Positions 17,074-25,479 of a DNA stretch of 64,000 nt are shown piece by piece. The stretch lies in contig NZ_CP108487.1 in assembly GCF_036226525.1 (NCBI RefSeq), forward strand, positions 4,712,001-4,776,000, in the 5' to 3' direction. The notes beneath the pieces were generated by a model. It saw only the letters and a list, made by a program, of their open reading frames with translations. It was not told the origin of the DNA and ran no database searches. A program made the translations under genes and the position numbers. How positions within the stretch are numbered: the first letter of the stretch is position 1; the number at the start of each line of letters is the position of its first letter. The stretch comes from Kribbella sp. NBC_01245. Its GTDB lineage: Bacteria; Actinomycetota; Actinomycetes; Propionibacteriales; Kribbellaceae.

Positions 17074-18228
17074 GTGGATCCGGTTCGGTTGACGTTGGAG
17101 CAGTTGCGGGAGCTTCGGGATGACGTGGCGCCGTTGGCTGCTCGGCGGTCTCGGGCGTCGATTCGGCGGCGGGTCACCCGGCTGAAGGACCGCGCGTTCT
17201 TCGTCGCGCAGTGCGCCCTGGCCGCGGGCGTCGCGTGGGGTCTGGCGCGGTACGTCCTCGGCCATGAGATGCCGTTCTTCGCGCCTGTCGCCGCCATGGT
17301 CTGCCTCGGCTTCAGCTTCGGCCAGCGCCTCCGCCGAGTCGCCGAGGTCATGGTCGGGGTGGCCGTCGGAGTAGGCGTGGGCGACCTGTTCGTCCACTTC
17401 TTCGGCACGGGCGTCTGGCAGATCATCTTCGTGGTCGCACTGGCCATGAGCCTCGCCGTACTCCTCGGTGCTGGCGGTCTGATGGTCACCCAAGCGGGCA
17501 TCCAGGCCGCCATGGTCACCACGCTTCTCCCCGACCCCGGTGCCGGCTTCAGCCGCTGGTTGGACGCCGCCCTCGGCGGCGCCGTCGCCCTGGCTGCCGC
17601 CACGATCGCGCCGGTAGCACCCATCCGCCGTCCCCGCCAACAGGCGACCGAGGTCCTCAACGAACTCGCCTCCATCCTGCTGGAAACCGCCGACAGCCTC
17701 GCGGCCCACGACGGGGACGCGGCCAAAGACGCTCTGCGCCGGGCGCGAGCCAGCGAATCCCTGCTCGACGATCTCCGCAGCGCGGCGGCGGAGGGGGTCG
17801 CTGTCGTCCGGATGTCGCCGTTCCGGCGTAGGCATAAGGGGCGGGTCCAGCAGATCGCCGACCTGGTCATCCCGCTCGACCGGGCGATTCGCAATGTCCG
17901 GGTGCTGGTCCGCCGGGCGGCCGTGTCGATTTGGCGGGACGAACGGATGCCCGCGGAGTACCCGGCCCTGCTGGAGCGCCTCGCCGACGGCACCCGGCTG
18001 ATCGCGGAATCCCTGTTCGAGCCGAACGCCCGCGTCGCCGCCCACCGCATCCTCGGCGAGCTCGGCCGCCGTACCGCCGAGATGCCCACGCCGAACTCGC
18101 TCTCGGCCGTCGTCGTCCTCGGCCAGATCCGCTCGACCATCGTCGACCTGGTCGAACTCACCGGCGCCACCTACGACGAGGCGCGGGCGCTCGTCCCGCT
18201 CCGGCCGGACGGTCTCGACGAGACGTGA
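17074..18228 (+). CDS. FUSC-family (aromatic acid exporter-like) membrane protein
   Basis: 384 residues from GTG. An N-terminal basic cytoplasmic stretch precedes about six hydrophobic helices between residues 45 and 190 (FFAPVAAMVCLGFSFGQRL is typical of the FUSC/ArAE fold); the C-terminal half is helical and soluble, with a second conserved basic block (RIRNVRVLVRR-like). The family includes fusaric-acid resistance and aromatic carboxylic acid exporters. Position 11 bp after the P450 gene suggests export of, or protection from, a P450-related compound; that is speculation. Confidence 0.8.
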   Translation: MDPVRLTLEQLRELRDDVAPLAARRSRASIRRRVTRLKDRAFFVAQCALAAGVAWGLARYVLGHEMPFFAPVAAMVCLGFSFGQRLRRVAEVMVGVAVGVGVGDLFVHFFGTGVWQIIFVVALAMSLAVLLGAGGLMVTQAGIQAAMVTTLLPDPGAGFSRWLDAALGGAVALAAATIAPVAPIRRPRQQATEVLNELASILLETADSLAAHDGDAAKDALRRARASESLLDDLRSAAAEGVAVVRMSPFRRRHKGRVQQIADLVIPLDRAIRNVRVLVRRAAVSIWRDERMPAEYPALLERLADGTRLIAESLFEPNARVAAHRILGELGRRTAEMPTPNSLSAVVVLGQIRSTIVDLVELTGATYDEARALVPLRPDGLDET

Positions 18229-18239
18229 CCTAGGTCACA
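18224..18239. promoter_or_regulatory. CRP/FNR-like palindrome
   Basis: GTGACCTAGGTCAC at 18225-18238 is perfect, and in context CGTGA-N6-TCACA matches the CRP/FNR core TGTGA-N6-TCACA with one mismatch. It straddles the stop codon of the FUSC gene and lies 47 bp before a small open frame (18286). Confidence 0.4.
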
Positions 18240-18285
18240 TTCAAAACCCGCGTCATAGAACCCTAGGTCCAGCCGTCTCTTGGGC

Positions 18286-18432
18286 ATGACGATCCACCGA
18301 CTGATGACGGCCATCGCGACGGAACCGGTGCAACTGCCCCGGGCCGAAGACGATGCCGCCAGCAACGAATCGCAGCCCGAGCCGGCCCATGCCGGCTGCC
18401 CAGACGACCGGCCCAACGTCGCCGCCGAATGA
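18286..18432 (+). CDS. Possible 48-residue acidic protein
   Basis: ATG to TGA, starting MTIHRLMTAIATEPVQLP and ending with an acidic, Pro-rich, unstructured tail containing one Cys. No Shine-Dalgarno and no recognised family. It lies in an otherwise gene-poor stretch (18229-18617) downstream of the CRP-like palindrome. The base composition fits coding DNA but the evidence is thin. From 18433 to 18560 I see no gene or structure. Confidence 0.3.
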   Translation: MTIHRLMTAIATEPVQLPRAEDDAASNESQPEPAHAGCPDDRPNVAAE

Positions 18433-18560
18433 CGCGGTAACCGGTCCCGACGAACAGGCGGCGCACCGGCCGGTCTTTCCCACCGAGTCAGACCGTACGG
18501 GAGTCGCACGTCGCTAGAGGCGCCCCTGTTGCGCGCGCCGTCTGTTCGTCGCCAGTAGGC

Positions 18561-18607
18561 CGGCTGGTCATCCGGAGCTCATGCGCGAGGCTCTGGGTGA
18601 CCAGCCG
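18561..18607 (-). terminator. Terminator of the OsmC gene
   Basis: Perfect 10-bp arms CGGCTGGTCA / TGACCAGCCG, with a loop that itself can partly pair, 11 nt after the OsmC stop on the minus strand. Confidence 0.55.
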
Positions 18608-18617
18608 TTCTCATTTG

Positions 18618-19064
18618 TCAGTAGCCCGCGACCGTCACCTCGGTCAGCACGGAGTTCGCGATGAAGCACTCCTCGTGCGACCGGTGATGCATCCGCCCCA
18701 GCGCCTCCGCGTCCGGCGTCTCGCCCGCGAACACGATCTCCGGGTTGAGCACCACCTTCGTGATGGCGAGCTTGCCCTTCTCGTTCTTCTCCATCTGACC
18801 GACCGCGTGATCGGCGTACGAGTCGACCACCAGCCGCTTCTTCGCCGCGATCGAGAGGAACGTCAGCATGTGGCAAGACGACAACGCCGCCACGAACGCC
18901 TCTTCCGGATCGACCAGAGCCTCACTACCGAGGTACGCCGGATTGGCCGAGCCGGCCACGGTGACACCGCCATCGAAGCGCCACTCGTGATCCCGGCTGT
19001 AGGTCTGATAGGTGAACTCATGCTCACCACGGGCCCACACCACGTCCACCACATGCTCCGACAC
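18618..19064 (-). CDS. OsmC-family protein
   Basis: 148 residues from GTG preceded by GGAGG. OsmC/Ohr fold: N-terminal strands with HEFTYQTYSRDHEW, PEEAFVAALSSCHMLTFLSI containing the conserved active-site Cys, and a C-terminal domain with VLNPEIVFAG and HHRSHEECFIANSV carrying a second Cys. Members reduce organic or fatty-acid hydroperoxides with paired thiols. Expressed downstream of the PI-PLC gene on the same strand (gap 8 bp), so probably co-transcribed. Confidence 0.88.
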   Translation of the reverse strand: MSEHVVDVVWARGEHEFTYQTYSRDHEWRFDGGVTVAGSANPAYLGSEALVDPEEAFVAALSSCHMLTFLSIAAKKRLVVDSYADHAVGQMEKNEKGKLAITKVVLNPEIVFAGETPDAEALGRMHHRSHEECFIANSVLTEVTVAGY

Positions 19065-19072
19065 GACGCCTC

Positions 19073-20212
19073 CTACCGTTGTAGCGAGTGGTCGCGGCAG
19101 CGGGCCGCCGCCGCGACAGGATTGCATCGTACGGCGACCGCGCCGGGCAGTTGCGCCACGAAGTCGCTGTCGTAGCGCGCGGCCATCCCGACCACCGGGA
19201 AGTCGGTCGTCACCACCTGCGCGCCGCTGCCGAGCGCGATGCCGACACGGCTGAAGTCCTTAGTCAGGATCGTGCTCATGGGCTCGTCTGAGCGGGTCCG
19301 GACCAGGTAGCCCTTGCGCACCAGCCGCTGGATCTCGGTCGCGTTGGCGCCGCGCGGATCGTTCACCATCGTGACGGCCGCATCCGGCTGCCCCTCGGGA
19401 CCGCGCGTGAAGACCGCCCGGCCCTCCAGATTGGGCCGATCGGCACGGTAGGCGTCCCGGATCGCACCAGGCCCGCCGTTGTCGAAGAAGAACATCACCT
19501 TGCCGCGAATGTCGTCGACCTTCGGCCAGCCCTTGGTCAGCACCGACTGCTCCAACGTCAGCCCGGGACGTCGTACGTCGTCCGGCGTGAGCAGGTCGCC
19601 GGGCCCGAAGACCGACCGGATCTCGGTGTCGATGCCGTTGAGCTGGGTCGCGTCCCAAGGCGGGCTCTGCGCACCACCGGCCGCGACGATGCGCGGGTCG
19701 GACTGCTTCAGCTCGAGCTGGATCACGATCGGCGTGTGCCGGGGGTTCGCGTCCGACCAGGTCTTCACTTGCTGGAGGCAACGAACGAAGGACCGGCAGG
19801 TGGTGTTGTAGTCGAAGTCCGCGATGTGCATGACCTTGATCCCGGGCTTGGCCAGCTCGGGATCGGTCAGCGCGGGCAGTCCGGCAAGGCGGCGCAGCAG
19901 CGGGTTGGCGTAGAGGCCGCCGGCCGGATCCGGGAACAAGTCGAGCTCCAGCGCGCGAATGTTCTGCGCACCGAGCTGGTCGGGCAGCGAGGCGTGCGAA
20001 TACCAGATGTTGCCGGCATTCGGATCCTGGCTGAGCTGGATCTTCTTCTCCGCGTCGGAAAGCTCGCGGTGGTAGGCGTTGTGCGCACCGATGAACTGGG
20101 TCTGGTTCAGGTGCACACCGCCCGCCGTGCGATCCGCGCTGGGCCAGGCGACACCGGTCAGCGCTACCGCGACCGACACCGCTCCGGCGACCAGAGAACG
20201 ACGAGACAGCAT
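19073..20212 (-). CDS. Secreted phosphatidylinositol-specific phospholipase C (Ca2+-dependent PI-PLC-C1 type)
   Basis: 379 residues. N-terminal signal peptide MLSRRSLVAGAVSVAVALTG. Domain: FIGAHNAYHRELSDAEKK (first catalytic His), ALELDLFPDPAGGLY (acidic metal site), KVMHIADFDYNTTC, TPIVIQLELKQSD and a late VVTTDFPV, as in the Ca2+-dependent PI-PLC-C1 family of actinobacteria. It would cleave phosphatidylinositol or GPI-like lipids outside the cell. AGGAG precedes the ATG. The 20261-21520 TnpB element ends just upstream of its promoter region. Confidence 0.88.
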   Translation of the reverse strand: MLSRRSLVAGAVSVAVALTGVAWPSADRTAGGVHLNQTQFIGAHNAYHRELSDAEKKIQLSQDPNAGNIWYSHASLPDQLGAQNIRALELDLFPDPAGGLYANPLLRRLAGLPALTDPELAKPGIKVMHIADFDYNTTCRSFVRCLQQVKTWSDANPRHTPIVIQLELKQSDPRIVAAGGAQSPPWDATQLNGIDTEIRSVFGPGDLLTPDDVRRPGLTLEQSVLTKGWPKVDDIRGKVMFFFDNGGPGAIRDAYRADRPNLEGRAVFTRGPEGQPDAAVTMVNDPRGANATEIQRLVRKGYLVRTRSDEPMSTILTKDFSRVGIALGSGAQVVTTDFPVVGMAARYDSDFVAQLPGAVAVRCNPVAAAARCRDHSLQR

Positions 20213-20260
20213 TTTGGCTCCTATCTCCTGCTTGGGCGGGTTTCAGAAGATCGCACCTCG

Positions 20261-20300
20261 TTGACGTCCTCCCCTGCCTGAGGGTGGGGGAATCATCCCA
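20261..20300 (-). ncRNA. Putative omega-RNA 3' scaffold at the right end of the TnpB element
   Basis: By analogy with IS605-family TnpB, the non-coding RNA overlaps the 3' end of tnpB, folds around the CCCC/GGGG hairpin seen here and ends at the element boundary. The guide would then be the adjacent flanking sequence, CGAGGTGCGATCTTCTG on the minus strand (20244-20260), in the PI-PLC leader. Only the hairpin and boundary motif are observed; the RNA itself is inferred. Confidence 0.45.
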
Positions 20301-21506
20301 CTACGCGGAGGTAGCGAGATGTGGTTCACGCTTCAACGGCACAGACCTCGTGCCTCGGCGTGCAGTCACGGCCCGTCCGGCCGCGATGTTCCTAGCTGCA
20401 TTCACATCAGCATGCGCGGTATGCCCGCAGACAACGCATCGGAACACCGCTTGGCTCTCGCGGTTCTCCGACGCGCAATGCCCGCACTCCGCGCACGTCT
20501 GACTCGTATACGCCGGGTTGACCCGCTCGACCCGACCCGGCGCTTTCTGCTCCAACCGAGTGACAAGCAGTCCCCACCCCTGAGCGAGGATGCCCCGGTT
20601 CAGCCCGGCCTTGGCCCGGACGTTGCGGCCCGGCTGCTCGACGGTGCCGCTAACCGAGCGGGTCATGTTGCGGATCTTGAGGTCCTCGACCCTGATCAGG
20701 TCAAACCAGCGGACGAGGTGGGTGGAGGTCTTCTCGACCCAATCCTTGCGCCGGTCGGCTTCGCGCGCCCGCAGCCGAGCGATGGCTGTCTTGATCCGGG
20801 TGCGCCGGTTCGACCCGCGCAGGCACCGCCCGAGTTGCCGTTGCAGCCGCTTCAGCCGCGCCTGCTCGCTGGCGCGCAGCCCGGGACACGCGAGCAGCTC
20901 ACCGGTGGACAGTACCGCCGACACGGCAACACCCCGGTCCACCCCGACGACCTCACCGGTCCCGGGTGCCGGGATCGGGTCGGGGATGGCGGCGAAGGCG
21001 ATGTGCCAACGCCCCGTCGAGTCCCGGGTGATCCGGTACGACTTGGCGTCGGGTATCTTGCGCGACCAGCGGAACTTGATCCAGCCGGTTTTCGGCACCA
21101 GCACCCGGCCCCACTTACGGTTCAACCGTTCCAACCGCTGGGCCTGCGACCCGACGATGCGGAATCCCTCATGTTGGCCGGCCCTGCGCCAGGTCGGCTT
21201 GTGGTGGGTGCCGCCCCAATAGGTTCGCCACGCCTGGTCCAGGTCGCGCAGCGCTTGCTGCTGCACCATCTGCGACCCCGCCGCCAACCACGGCTCCGCC
21301 GCCCTCGCCTCGGTCAGTTGCGCCGCCTGGGCCACATACCCTGGTGTGGGTGGCCGTCCCGGTCGCCACATCAACCGTTGTTCCAGTCCCAAATTCCACA
21401 CATACCGGGCATGGCCGCAGTGCCCCAGCAGCGCAGTCTCCTGCGCCGGGGTCGGGACAAGCCGGTACCTGGACACTCCACCAATGGTGGCGGCTACCAC
21501 CGACAC
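20301..21506 (-). CDS. tnpB: TnpB-type RNA-guided nuclease / transposon accessory protein
   Basis: 401 residues. RuvC-like catalytic triad appears intact: Asp190 (EVVGVDRGV), Glu274 (IRVEDLKIRNM) and Asp367 (HADVNAARN). The zinc ribbon has Cys338/341 (CAECGH) and Cys357/360 (CVVCGH). An N-terminal helical domain typical of IS605 OrfB begins with RYRLVPTPAQ. TnpB proteins use an omega RNA from the element's right end to cut DNA beside a TAM; that is family knowledge. GTG 21506 is taken as start; GTG 21476 is an alternative. Confidence 0.9.
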   Translation of the reverse strand: MSVVAATIGGVSRYRLVPTPAQETALLGHCGHARYVWNLGLEQRLMWRPGRPPTPGYVAQAAQLTEARAAEPWLAAGSQMVQQQALRDLDQAWRTYWGGTHHKPTWRRAGQHEGFRIVGSQAQRLERLNRKWGRVLVPKTGWIKFRWSRKIPDAKSYRITRDSTGRWHIAFAAIPDPIPAPGTGEVVGVDRGVAVSAVLSTGELLACPGLRASEQARLKRLQRQLGRCLRGSNRRTRIKTAIARLRAREADRRKDWVEKTSTHLVRWFDLIRVEDLKIRNMTRSVSGTVEQPGRNVRAKAGLNRGILAQGWGLLVTRLEQKAPGRVERVNPAYTSQTCAECGHCASENRESQAVFRCVVCGHTAHADVNAARNIAAGRAVTARRGTRSVPLKREPHLATSA

Positions 21507-21529
21507 TTTCCCGAAGGGAGAGACCGGCG

Positions 21530-24295
21530 TCAGTCGAAGAGGTGGAGGCGATGGGCGGTGGCGGCGGCCTCACCACGGCTGGCGACACCGAACTTTGCGA
21601 GGATGTTCGACACGTGCACGCTGACGGTCTTGGCGCTGACGAAGAGCTCGTCGGCGATCTGCTTGTTCGACCGGCCGGCCGCGACCAGGCGCAGCACTTC
21701 GGTCTCGCGCTCCGTGAGGCCGGCTGTCCTCTCCTGTTGGGGCTCTGTGGTCGGCAGGGAGAGGTGGCCGCCGCGGGCGAGTGCTTCGGCCTGGCCGCGG
21801 AGCGGTTCGGCGCCGAGTTGGTCGCAGCGGGTCATTGCCGACCGCAACCAATCGGCGGCCGCCGTGCGATCACCGGTGGCCAGCGCCTCGGCCGCCGCGA
21901 GCACCTCCGCGTCCGCCGTACGTTGCTGGTGGCCGATCGACGCCCAGGCTGCTGCCACGGCGGGCCAGTTCGATCCGGACAGCTCGGCCGCGAAAAGCAG
22001 CTGGTACGCCGCGAGCGCGGGCGAGTCGGCCCGCAACGCCTTGGCCGTCTCCTCCAGCGCTTCTTGTTGTACGCCTGCCAACCGTTGGATCCGCGCTCCA
22101 GTGGCAACGAGGGCCCAGGCGTGCGGCGGCGTTCCGCGCTCGAGCGCGATCCCCAGCGCACCGGCGACCGTGGCGCGCGCCTCGTCGGGACGCCCTTCGG
22201 CAAGAGCCAACTCCGCCTGCTGCCGAACGGCCATCAGGCTCCCCGGCGAGAGATCCGAGGCACCGCCGCCAACCGAACGCGCGAGGGTCAGTTCTTCCCG
22301 CGCGGCGGCGAAATCCCCACGCCCGAAGGCGATCTCGGCTCGTACGGTGTGCAACGCGGCCGCGCTCATCCCCGGCGGATCGAGGGCAAGGCCGTCCGCT
22401 GCGGCCGCCAGCGCCTCATCCCAACGGCCTAGCGCGGTCAGGGCCGTCGCCAGGCAGGCCGCCAGCACTCCGCCGAATCCCCGGAGCAGTCCGGAGGCGC
22501 GCGCCGAGGCAAGACCGATCCGCGCGGCGGTCACCGCGTCGTCGTACCGGCCGGCCGCTTCGTACGCCGTGGCGAGGTTGAGGTCCACCCGGGCGAGCTG
22601 GCGCTGATCCCCATCGGCGCGCAGCCGGGCGACCTCCAGCGCGGCGAGCCCCTCGTCGTACGAGCCGAGCATGGTGAGCGCCCAACCACACGTCGTCCGG
22701 GCGGCGGCCTCGAGTGGGCGATCACCCAGCTGCGCGGCGATCTCGGCCGCTTCGGTCGCGGTCTCGATGGCGACCGTCGTCCGTCCGCGCAGGGTGAAAA
22801 CACTGGCGAGCAGGTCTAGCACTCGGGCGCGGCCCAAGGTCGGTGCCTCAGGCAACAAGGCGAGCGCCTCCTCGGCCGCGACCAGAGCGCCATCGCGATC
22901 GAGGCTGTGCAGGGCCAGACCACGATGCCCGAACAACATCGCCAGCCGTTCGGGATCAGCAGTGTGATCGACGGCCCGATCGATCAGATCCAAGCTCTGC
23001 AAGGGATCCGCGGCCCAGCCGGCCGCTTCGATCGCCTGCTCGTACAACGCCAGCCGGTCCAGCCCTGCCGGGGTCACTTTGTCCCAAAGACTCAGGGCGC
23101 GGCCGAGTTGTTGCGCCTTCTCCGCGTACGCCGGGATGCGCCCGGCCTCGTCGGCGGCTTTGATTAGCGCGGGCAAGGCTTTGGCCGCGTTGCCCGACTC
23201 GTACCAGTGGTAGGCCAACTCGGCCGCATACCGCTCGGGCTCGGCCAAAGCCGGATCGGCCTCGAGCGCCTCGGCGCAGACCCGGTGCAGGGCCGTTCGC
23301 TCGGCGGGCAGCAGCTCGTCGAGAACCGCCTCGCGGACAAGCCCGTGCCGGAATGCGTATCCCGCGCCTTCCGGCAGCAGCACTCGCTGATCCGCCGCCT
23401 GCCGCAGCGCCTGGAACAACTCGGCCGCCGGTAGACCCGAGATCGCCGCCAGCAATGGATGCGAGATCGACCGCCCACCGACGGCAGCCCGCTGTACGAC
23501 GTACCGCGTGGTCTCGTCGAGCTGGTCGATCCGCGCGCTCATGAGGTCCCGGAGGCTGTCGGGCAGGCCGCCGGCTGGTGTGAGGGCGAGTTCGGCCGCC
23601 ATGAACGCGTTGCCGCCGGAACGCAGGTGCACTCGGTCGATCAGTTCGTCCGTGGCTCGCGGGCCGATCGTTGCTCGTACGAGTTCGGCGGTCTCGGCGC
23701 GGGTGAAGGGCGGCAGGTCGATCTTCGCGACCTCCGGGAGGCGGTGTAGCTCGGCGAGGAATGGGCGTAGCGGGTGGTTCCGGTCGAGCCCGTCGGCGCG
23801 ATAGGCCGGAACGATCAGGACACGGGAGGCCTGGAGCGTACGAGCCAGGTAGCCGAGCAGCTCGCGGGTCGACGGGTCCGCCCAGTGCAGGTCGTCGATG
23901 AGCCAGACCAGCAGGCGTTCGCCGCCGAGGTGGCCCAGGAGCGCGCCGAACAACTCGAACATCCGGGCCCGGTCGAGGCCTTGCCCGTCGGCGTACTCCG
24001 GCAGTAGTTGATCCAGGTCGCGGAAAGCCTCGGGCAACGGGTGCAGCTGCCGCAAGGCCATGGTCACGGGCGCGAGGGGTAGGCCTTGGGTGCCGAGCTC
24101 GATGGCGGCCGTGCGCAGGATCCGGGCGTCGCCTTCACCGAGGCGGTCGGCGAAATGAGCCATCAGGGTCGACTTGCCGATGCCCGCGTCGGCACCGATG
24201 ACGACCACCTGCGGCACCCCGGCGCCGGCCGTCTGTACGGCCTCGTCGAGCCGCGCCAACGCGTCCCGCCGCCCCACGAACCGCCGCTCGCCCAT
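21530..24295 (-). CDS. LAL-family LuxR transcriptional regulator with AAA ATPase domain
   Basis: 921 residues, the usual size of MalT/LAL-type regulators. N-terminal AAA/NTPase domain with Walker A GADAGIGKST (about 34-43) and Walker B LLVWLIDDLHWADPS; a long helical TPR-like middle (about 350-830); a C-terminal LuxR HTH (AGLTERETEVLRLVAAGRSN, IADELFVSAKTVSVHVSNIL). ATP-dependent, effector-responsive activator by family. It is divergent from the three-gene unit at 24413-26672, which is its most likely target. The TnpB element abuts its 3' end without disrupting it. Confidence 0.92.
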   Translation of the reverse strand: MGERRFVGRRDALARLDEAVQTAGAGVPQVVVIGADAGIGKSTLMAHFADRLGEGDARILRTAAIELGTQGLPLAPVTMALRQLHPLPEAFRDLDQLLPEYADGQGLDRARMFELFGALLGHLGGERLLVWLIDDLHWADPSTRELLGYLARTLQASRVLIVPAYRADGLDRNHPLRPFLAELHRLPEVAKIDLPPFTRAETAELVRATIGPRATDELIDRVHLRSGGNAFMAAELALTPAGGLPDSLRDLMSARIDQLDETTRYVVQRAAVGGRSISHPLLAAISGLPAAELFQALRQAADQRVLLPEGAGYAFRHGLVREAVLDELLPAERTALHRVCAEALEADPALAEPERYAAELAYHWYESGNAAKALPALIKAADEAGRIPAYAEKAQQLGRALSLWDKVTPAGLDRLALYEQAIEAAGWAADPLQSLDLIDRAVDHTADPERLAMLFGHRGLALHSLDRDGALVAAEEALALLPEAPTLGRARVLDLLASVFTLRGRTTVAIETATEAAEIAAQLGDRPLEAAARTTCGWALTMLGSYDEGLAALEVARLRADGDQRQLARVDLNLATAYEAAGRYDDAVTAARIGLASARASGLLRGFGGVLAACLATALTALGRWDEALAAAADGLALDPPGMSAAALHTVRAEIAFGRGDFAAAREELTLARSVGGGASDLSPGSLMAVRQQAELALAEGRPDEARATVAGALGIALERGTPPHAWALVATGARIQRLAGVQQEALEETAKALRADSPALAAYQLLFAAELSGSNWPAVAAAWASIGHQQRTADAEVLAAAEALATGDRTAAADWLRSAMTRCDQLGAEPLRGQAEALARGGHLSLPTTEPQQERTAGLTERETEVLRLVAAGRSNKQIADELFVSAKTVSVHVSNILAKFGVASRGEAAATAHRLHLFD

Positions 24296-24347
24296 TGCGG
24301 CAGCCTACGTCTTTCGGGCGAGATCTGAGGAGGTACTTAGGACATCT

Positions 24348-24363
24348 GACCGAGGCGTCGGTC
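24348..24363. promoter_or_regulatory. Inverted repeat in the LAL regulator / monooxygenase-unit intergenic region
   Basis: GACCGA-GGCG-TCGGTC, 6-bp arms with 4-bp spacer, midway between the divergent starts at 24295 and 24413. Candidate binding site for the LAL regulator or the downstream TetR protein. Confidence 0.3.
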
Positions 24364-24412
24364 GGCACCTCAGGAACATTCTCGAAGTACTGAACGAACG
24401 AGAGGAACCGAG

Positions 24413-25030
24413 ATGACCTACGCAACCTCCTCCGGCATCCGGGAGGCGCATGTGGTGGTGCCACGCCGGACCGATCTGGACACGGCGAGACTGAGTTTCG
24501 ACAACGGCCTGGAAGGGTTGCACCTGGCCGGTGGCGACGAGCTGGACGGCATTCTCGAGGGCGAGTTCGCAGCCCCGTTGCCGGTGGTCTGGGCGAGCGA
24601 GCACAACGTGCATGTCGAGTACCCGCTCGGCGCGCGGTTGCTGCGACGCCCACGCGCCAACACCGTCCGGCTGGCTCGCGACCTGACCTGGTCGATCGAC
24701 GTCCACGGCGGTGGCGCCCAACTCACGGCCGACCTAGCCGACCTGCGGTTGCAGTCGTTGTCGTTCCACTCCGGTCTAGCCCATGCGCACCTGAAGCTCG
24801 GGCCGACTCCCTGCGTCGTACGGCTTGGCTCGGTCAAAGACCTGCGGATCGAACGGCCCAGCGGCGTACCGGTGCGACTGCGCCTCGCCAAGGGCGCCAC
24901 CAAGATCACCCTCGACGACAACCACTTAGGGGCCATCGGCAACGGTCTCGACCCCGGCACCGACGGCGGCTACGAAGTGCTCATCTCCGGCGGCGCCGAC
25001 ACCATCACGATCACTGAAGGAGCTTCATGA
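24413..25030 (+). CDS. Unknown beta-rich protein, first gene of the monooxygenase unit
   Basis: 205 residues preceded by GAGGAA. No signal peptide and no recognised domain. The pattern of alternating hydrophobic residues and short Gly turns (VRLARDLTWSIDVHGGGAQL, LSFHSGLAHAHLKLG, DLRIERPSGVPVRLRL, KITLDDNHLGAIGNG) suggests a repetitive beta-solenoid or toast-rack fold like DUF4097/LiaF-type proteins. Its stop overlaps the start of the SnoaL-like gene, so it is coupled to a flavin monooxygenase unit. Function unknown. Confidence 0.75.
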   Translation: MTYATSSGIREAHVVVPRRTDLDTARLSFDNGLEGLHLAGGDELDGILEGEFAAPLPVVWASEHNVHVEYPLGARLLRRPRANTVRLARDLTWSIDVHGGGAQLTADLADLRLQSLSFHSGLAHAHLKLGPTPCVVRLGSVKDLRIERPSGVPVRLRLAKGATKITLDDNHLGAIGNGLDPGTDGGYEVLISGGADTITITEGAS

Positions 25031-25479
25031 TGAACACGGACGATAAAGAAGTACGCGAACTGTTCGCGCAGTTCCTGGCCGGCTGGAACGCGGGCGACGG
25101 CACCGCCTTCGCCGCGCCGTTCACCGACGACATCGACTTCATCGGTTTCGACGGCACCTCCTTCACGACCAAGGCGGAGCTGGCGTCCTTCCACCAGGAG
25201 CTGTTCGACAAGTTCCTGAAGGGCACGCGACTCGTCGGCGAGGTCAAGGTCCGCTTCCCGCATCCGGATCTCGCGGTGCTGGTCGGCCGAGGTGGCACGA
25301 TCATGCGCGGCAAGACCAAACCCTCGCCCGTGCGCGACTCGATCCAGACGTTGACCGCGATCCGGACGCCGACGGGCTGGCGGCTGACCTCGTTCCAGAA
25401 CACCCGGCTACGCCCGATGGGCAAGAACTTCCTGCGTTGGGTCATCACCGACCTGCTCTGGAAAGGAGCAAAGAAATGA
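25027..25479 (+). CDS. SnoaL-like / NTF2-fold protein
   Basis: 150 residues. NTF2-like cone: FLAGWNAGDGTAFAAPFTDD, IDFIGFDGTSFTTKAELASF, VRDSIQTLTAIRTPTGWRLTSFQNTR, as in the SgcJ/EcaC and SnoaL-like families (TIGR02246 type). Such proteins are small cyclases, isomerases or ligand binders often paired with oxygenases. AAGGAG lies before tandem ATGs (25027 and 25030). The end overlaps the monooxygenase start (ATGA), pointing to a stoichiometric pair. Confidence 0.82.
   Translation: MMNTDDKEVRELFAQFLAGWNAGDGTAFAAPFTDDIDFIGFDGTSFTTKAELASFHQELFDKFLKGTRLVGEVKVRFPHPDLAVLVGRGGTIMRGKTKPSPVRDSIQTLTAIRTPTGWRLTSFQNTRLRPMGKNFLRWVITDLLWKGAKK

Larger units (their letters stand above)
20261..21520 (-). mobile_element. 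Solitary IS200/IS605-type element carrying only tnpB (IS1341-like), boundaries approximate
   Basis: The element contains tnpB and, past its stop, a G/C-rich hairpin-forming right end (CCCCCACCCTCAGGCAGGGG on the minus strand) closing with GGAGGACGTCAA at 20261-20272, as expected for the right end and omega-RNA scaffold. No tnpA (Y1 transposase) is present, so mobility would need help in trans. The left end is not defined precisely; it lies in the short gap before the LAL regulator stop. Confidence 0.65.

Noticed and set aside
15267-18170. A 967-codon open frame on the minus strand spanning DUF5709, P450 and FUSC genes
   Set aside because: Only its last 141 codons (DUF5709) have protein-like composition; the rest is antisense to two well-recognised genes and is Arg/Ala/Ser-rich, as expected of shadow frames in high-G+C DNA.
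20319-22607. A 762-codon plus-strand open frame over tnpB and the LAL regulator
   Set aside because: Antisense to two genes with clear motifs; no domain seen in its translation.
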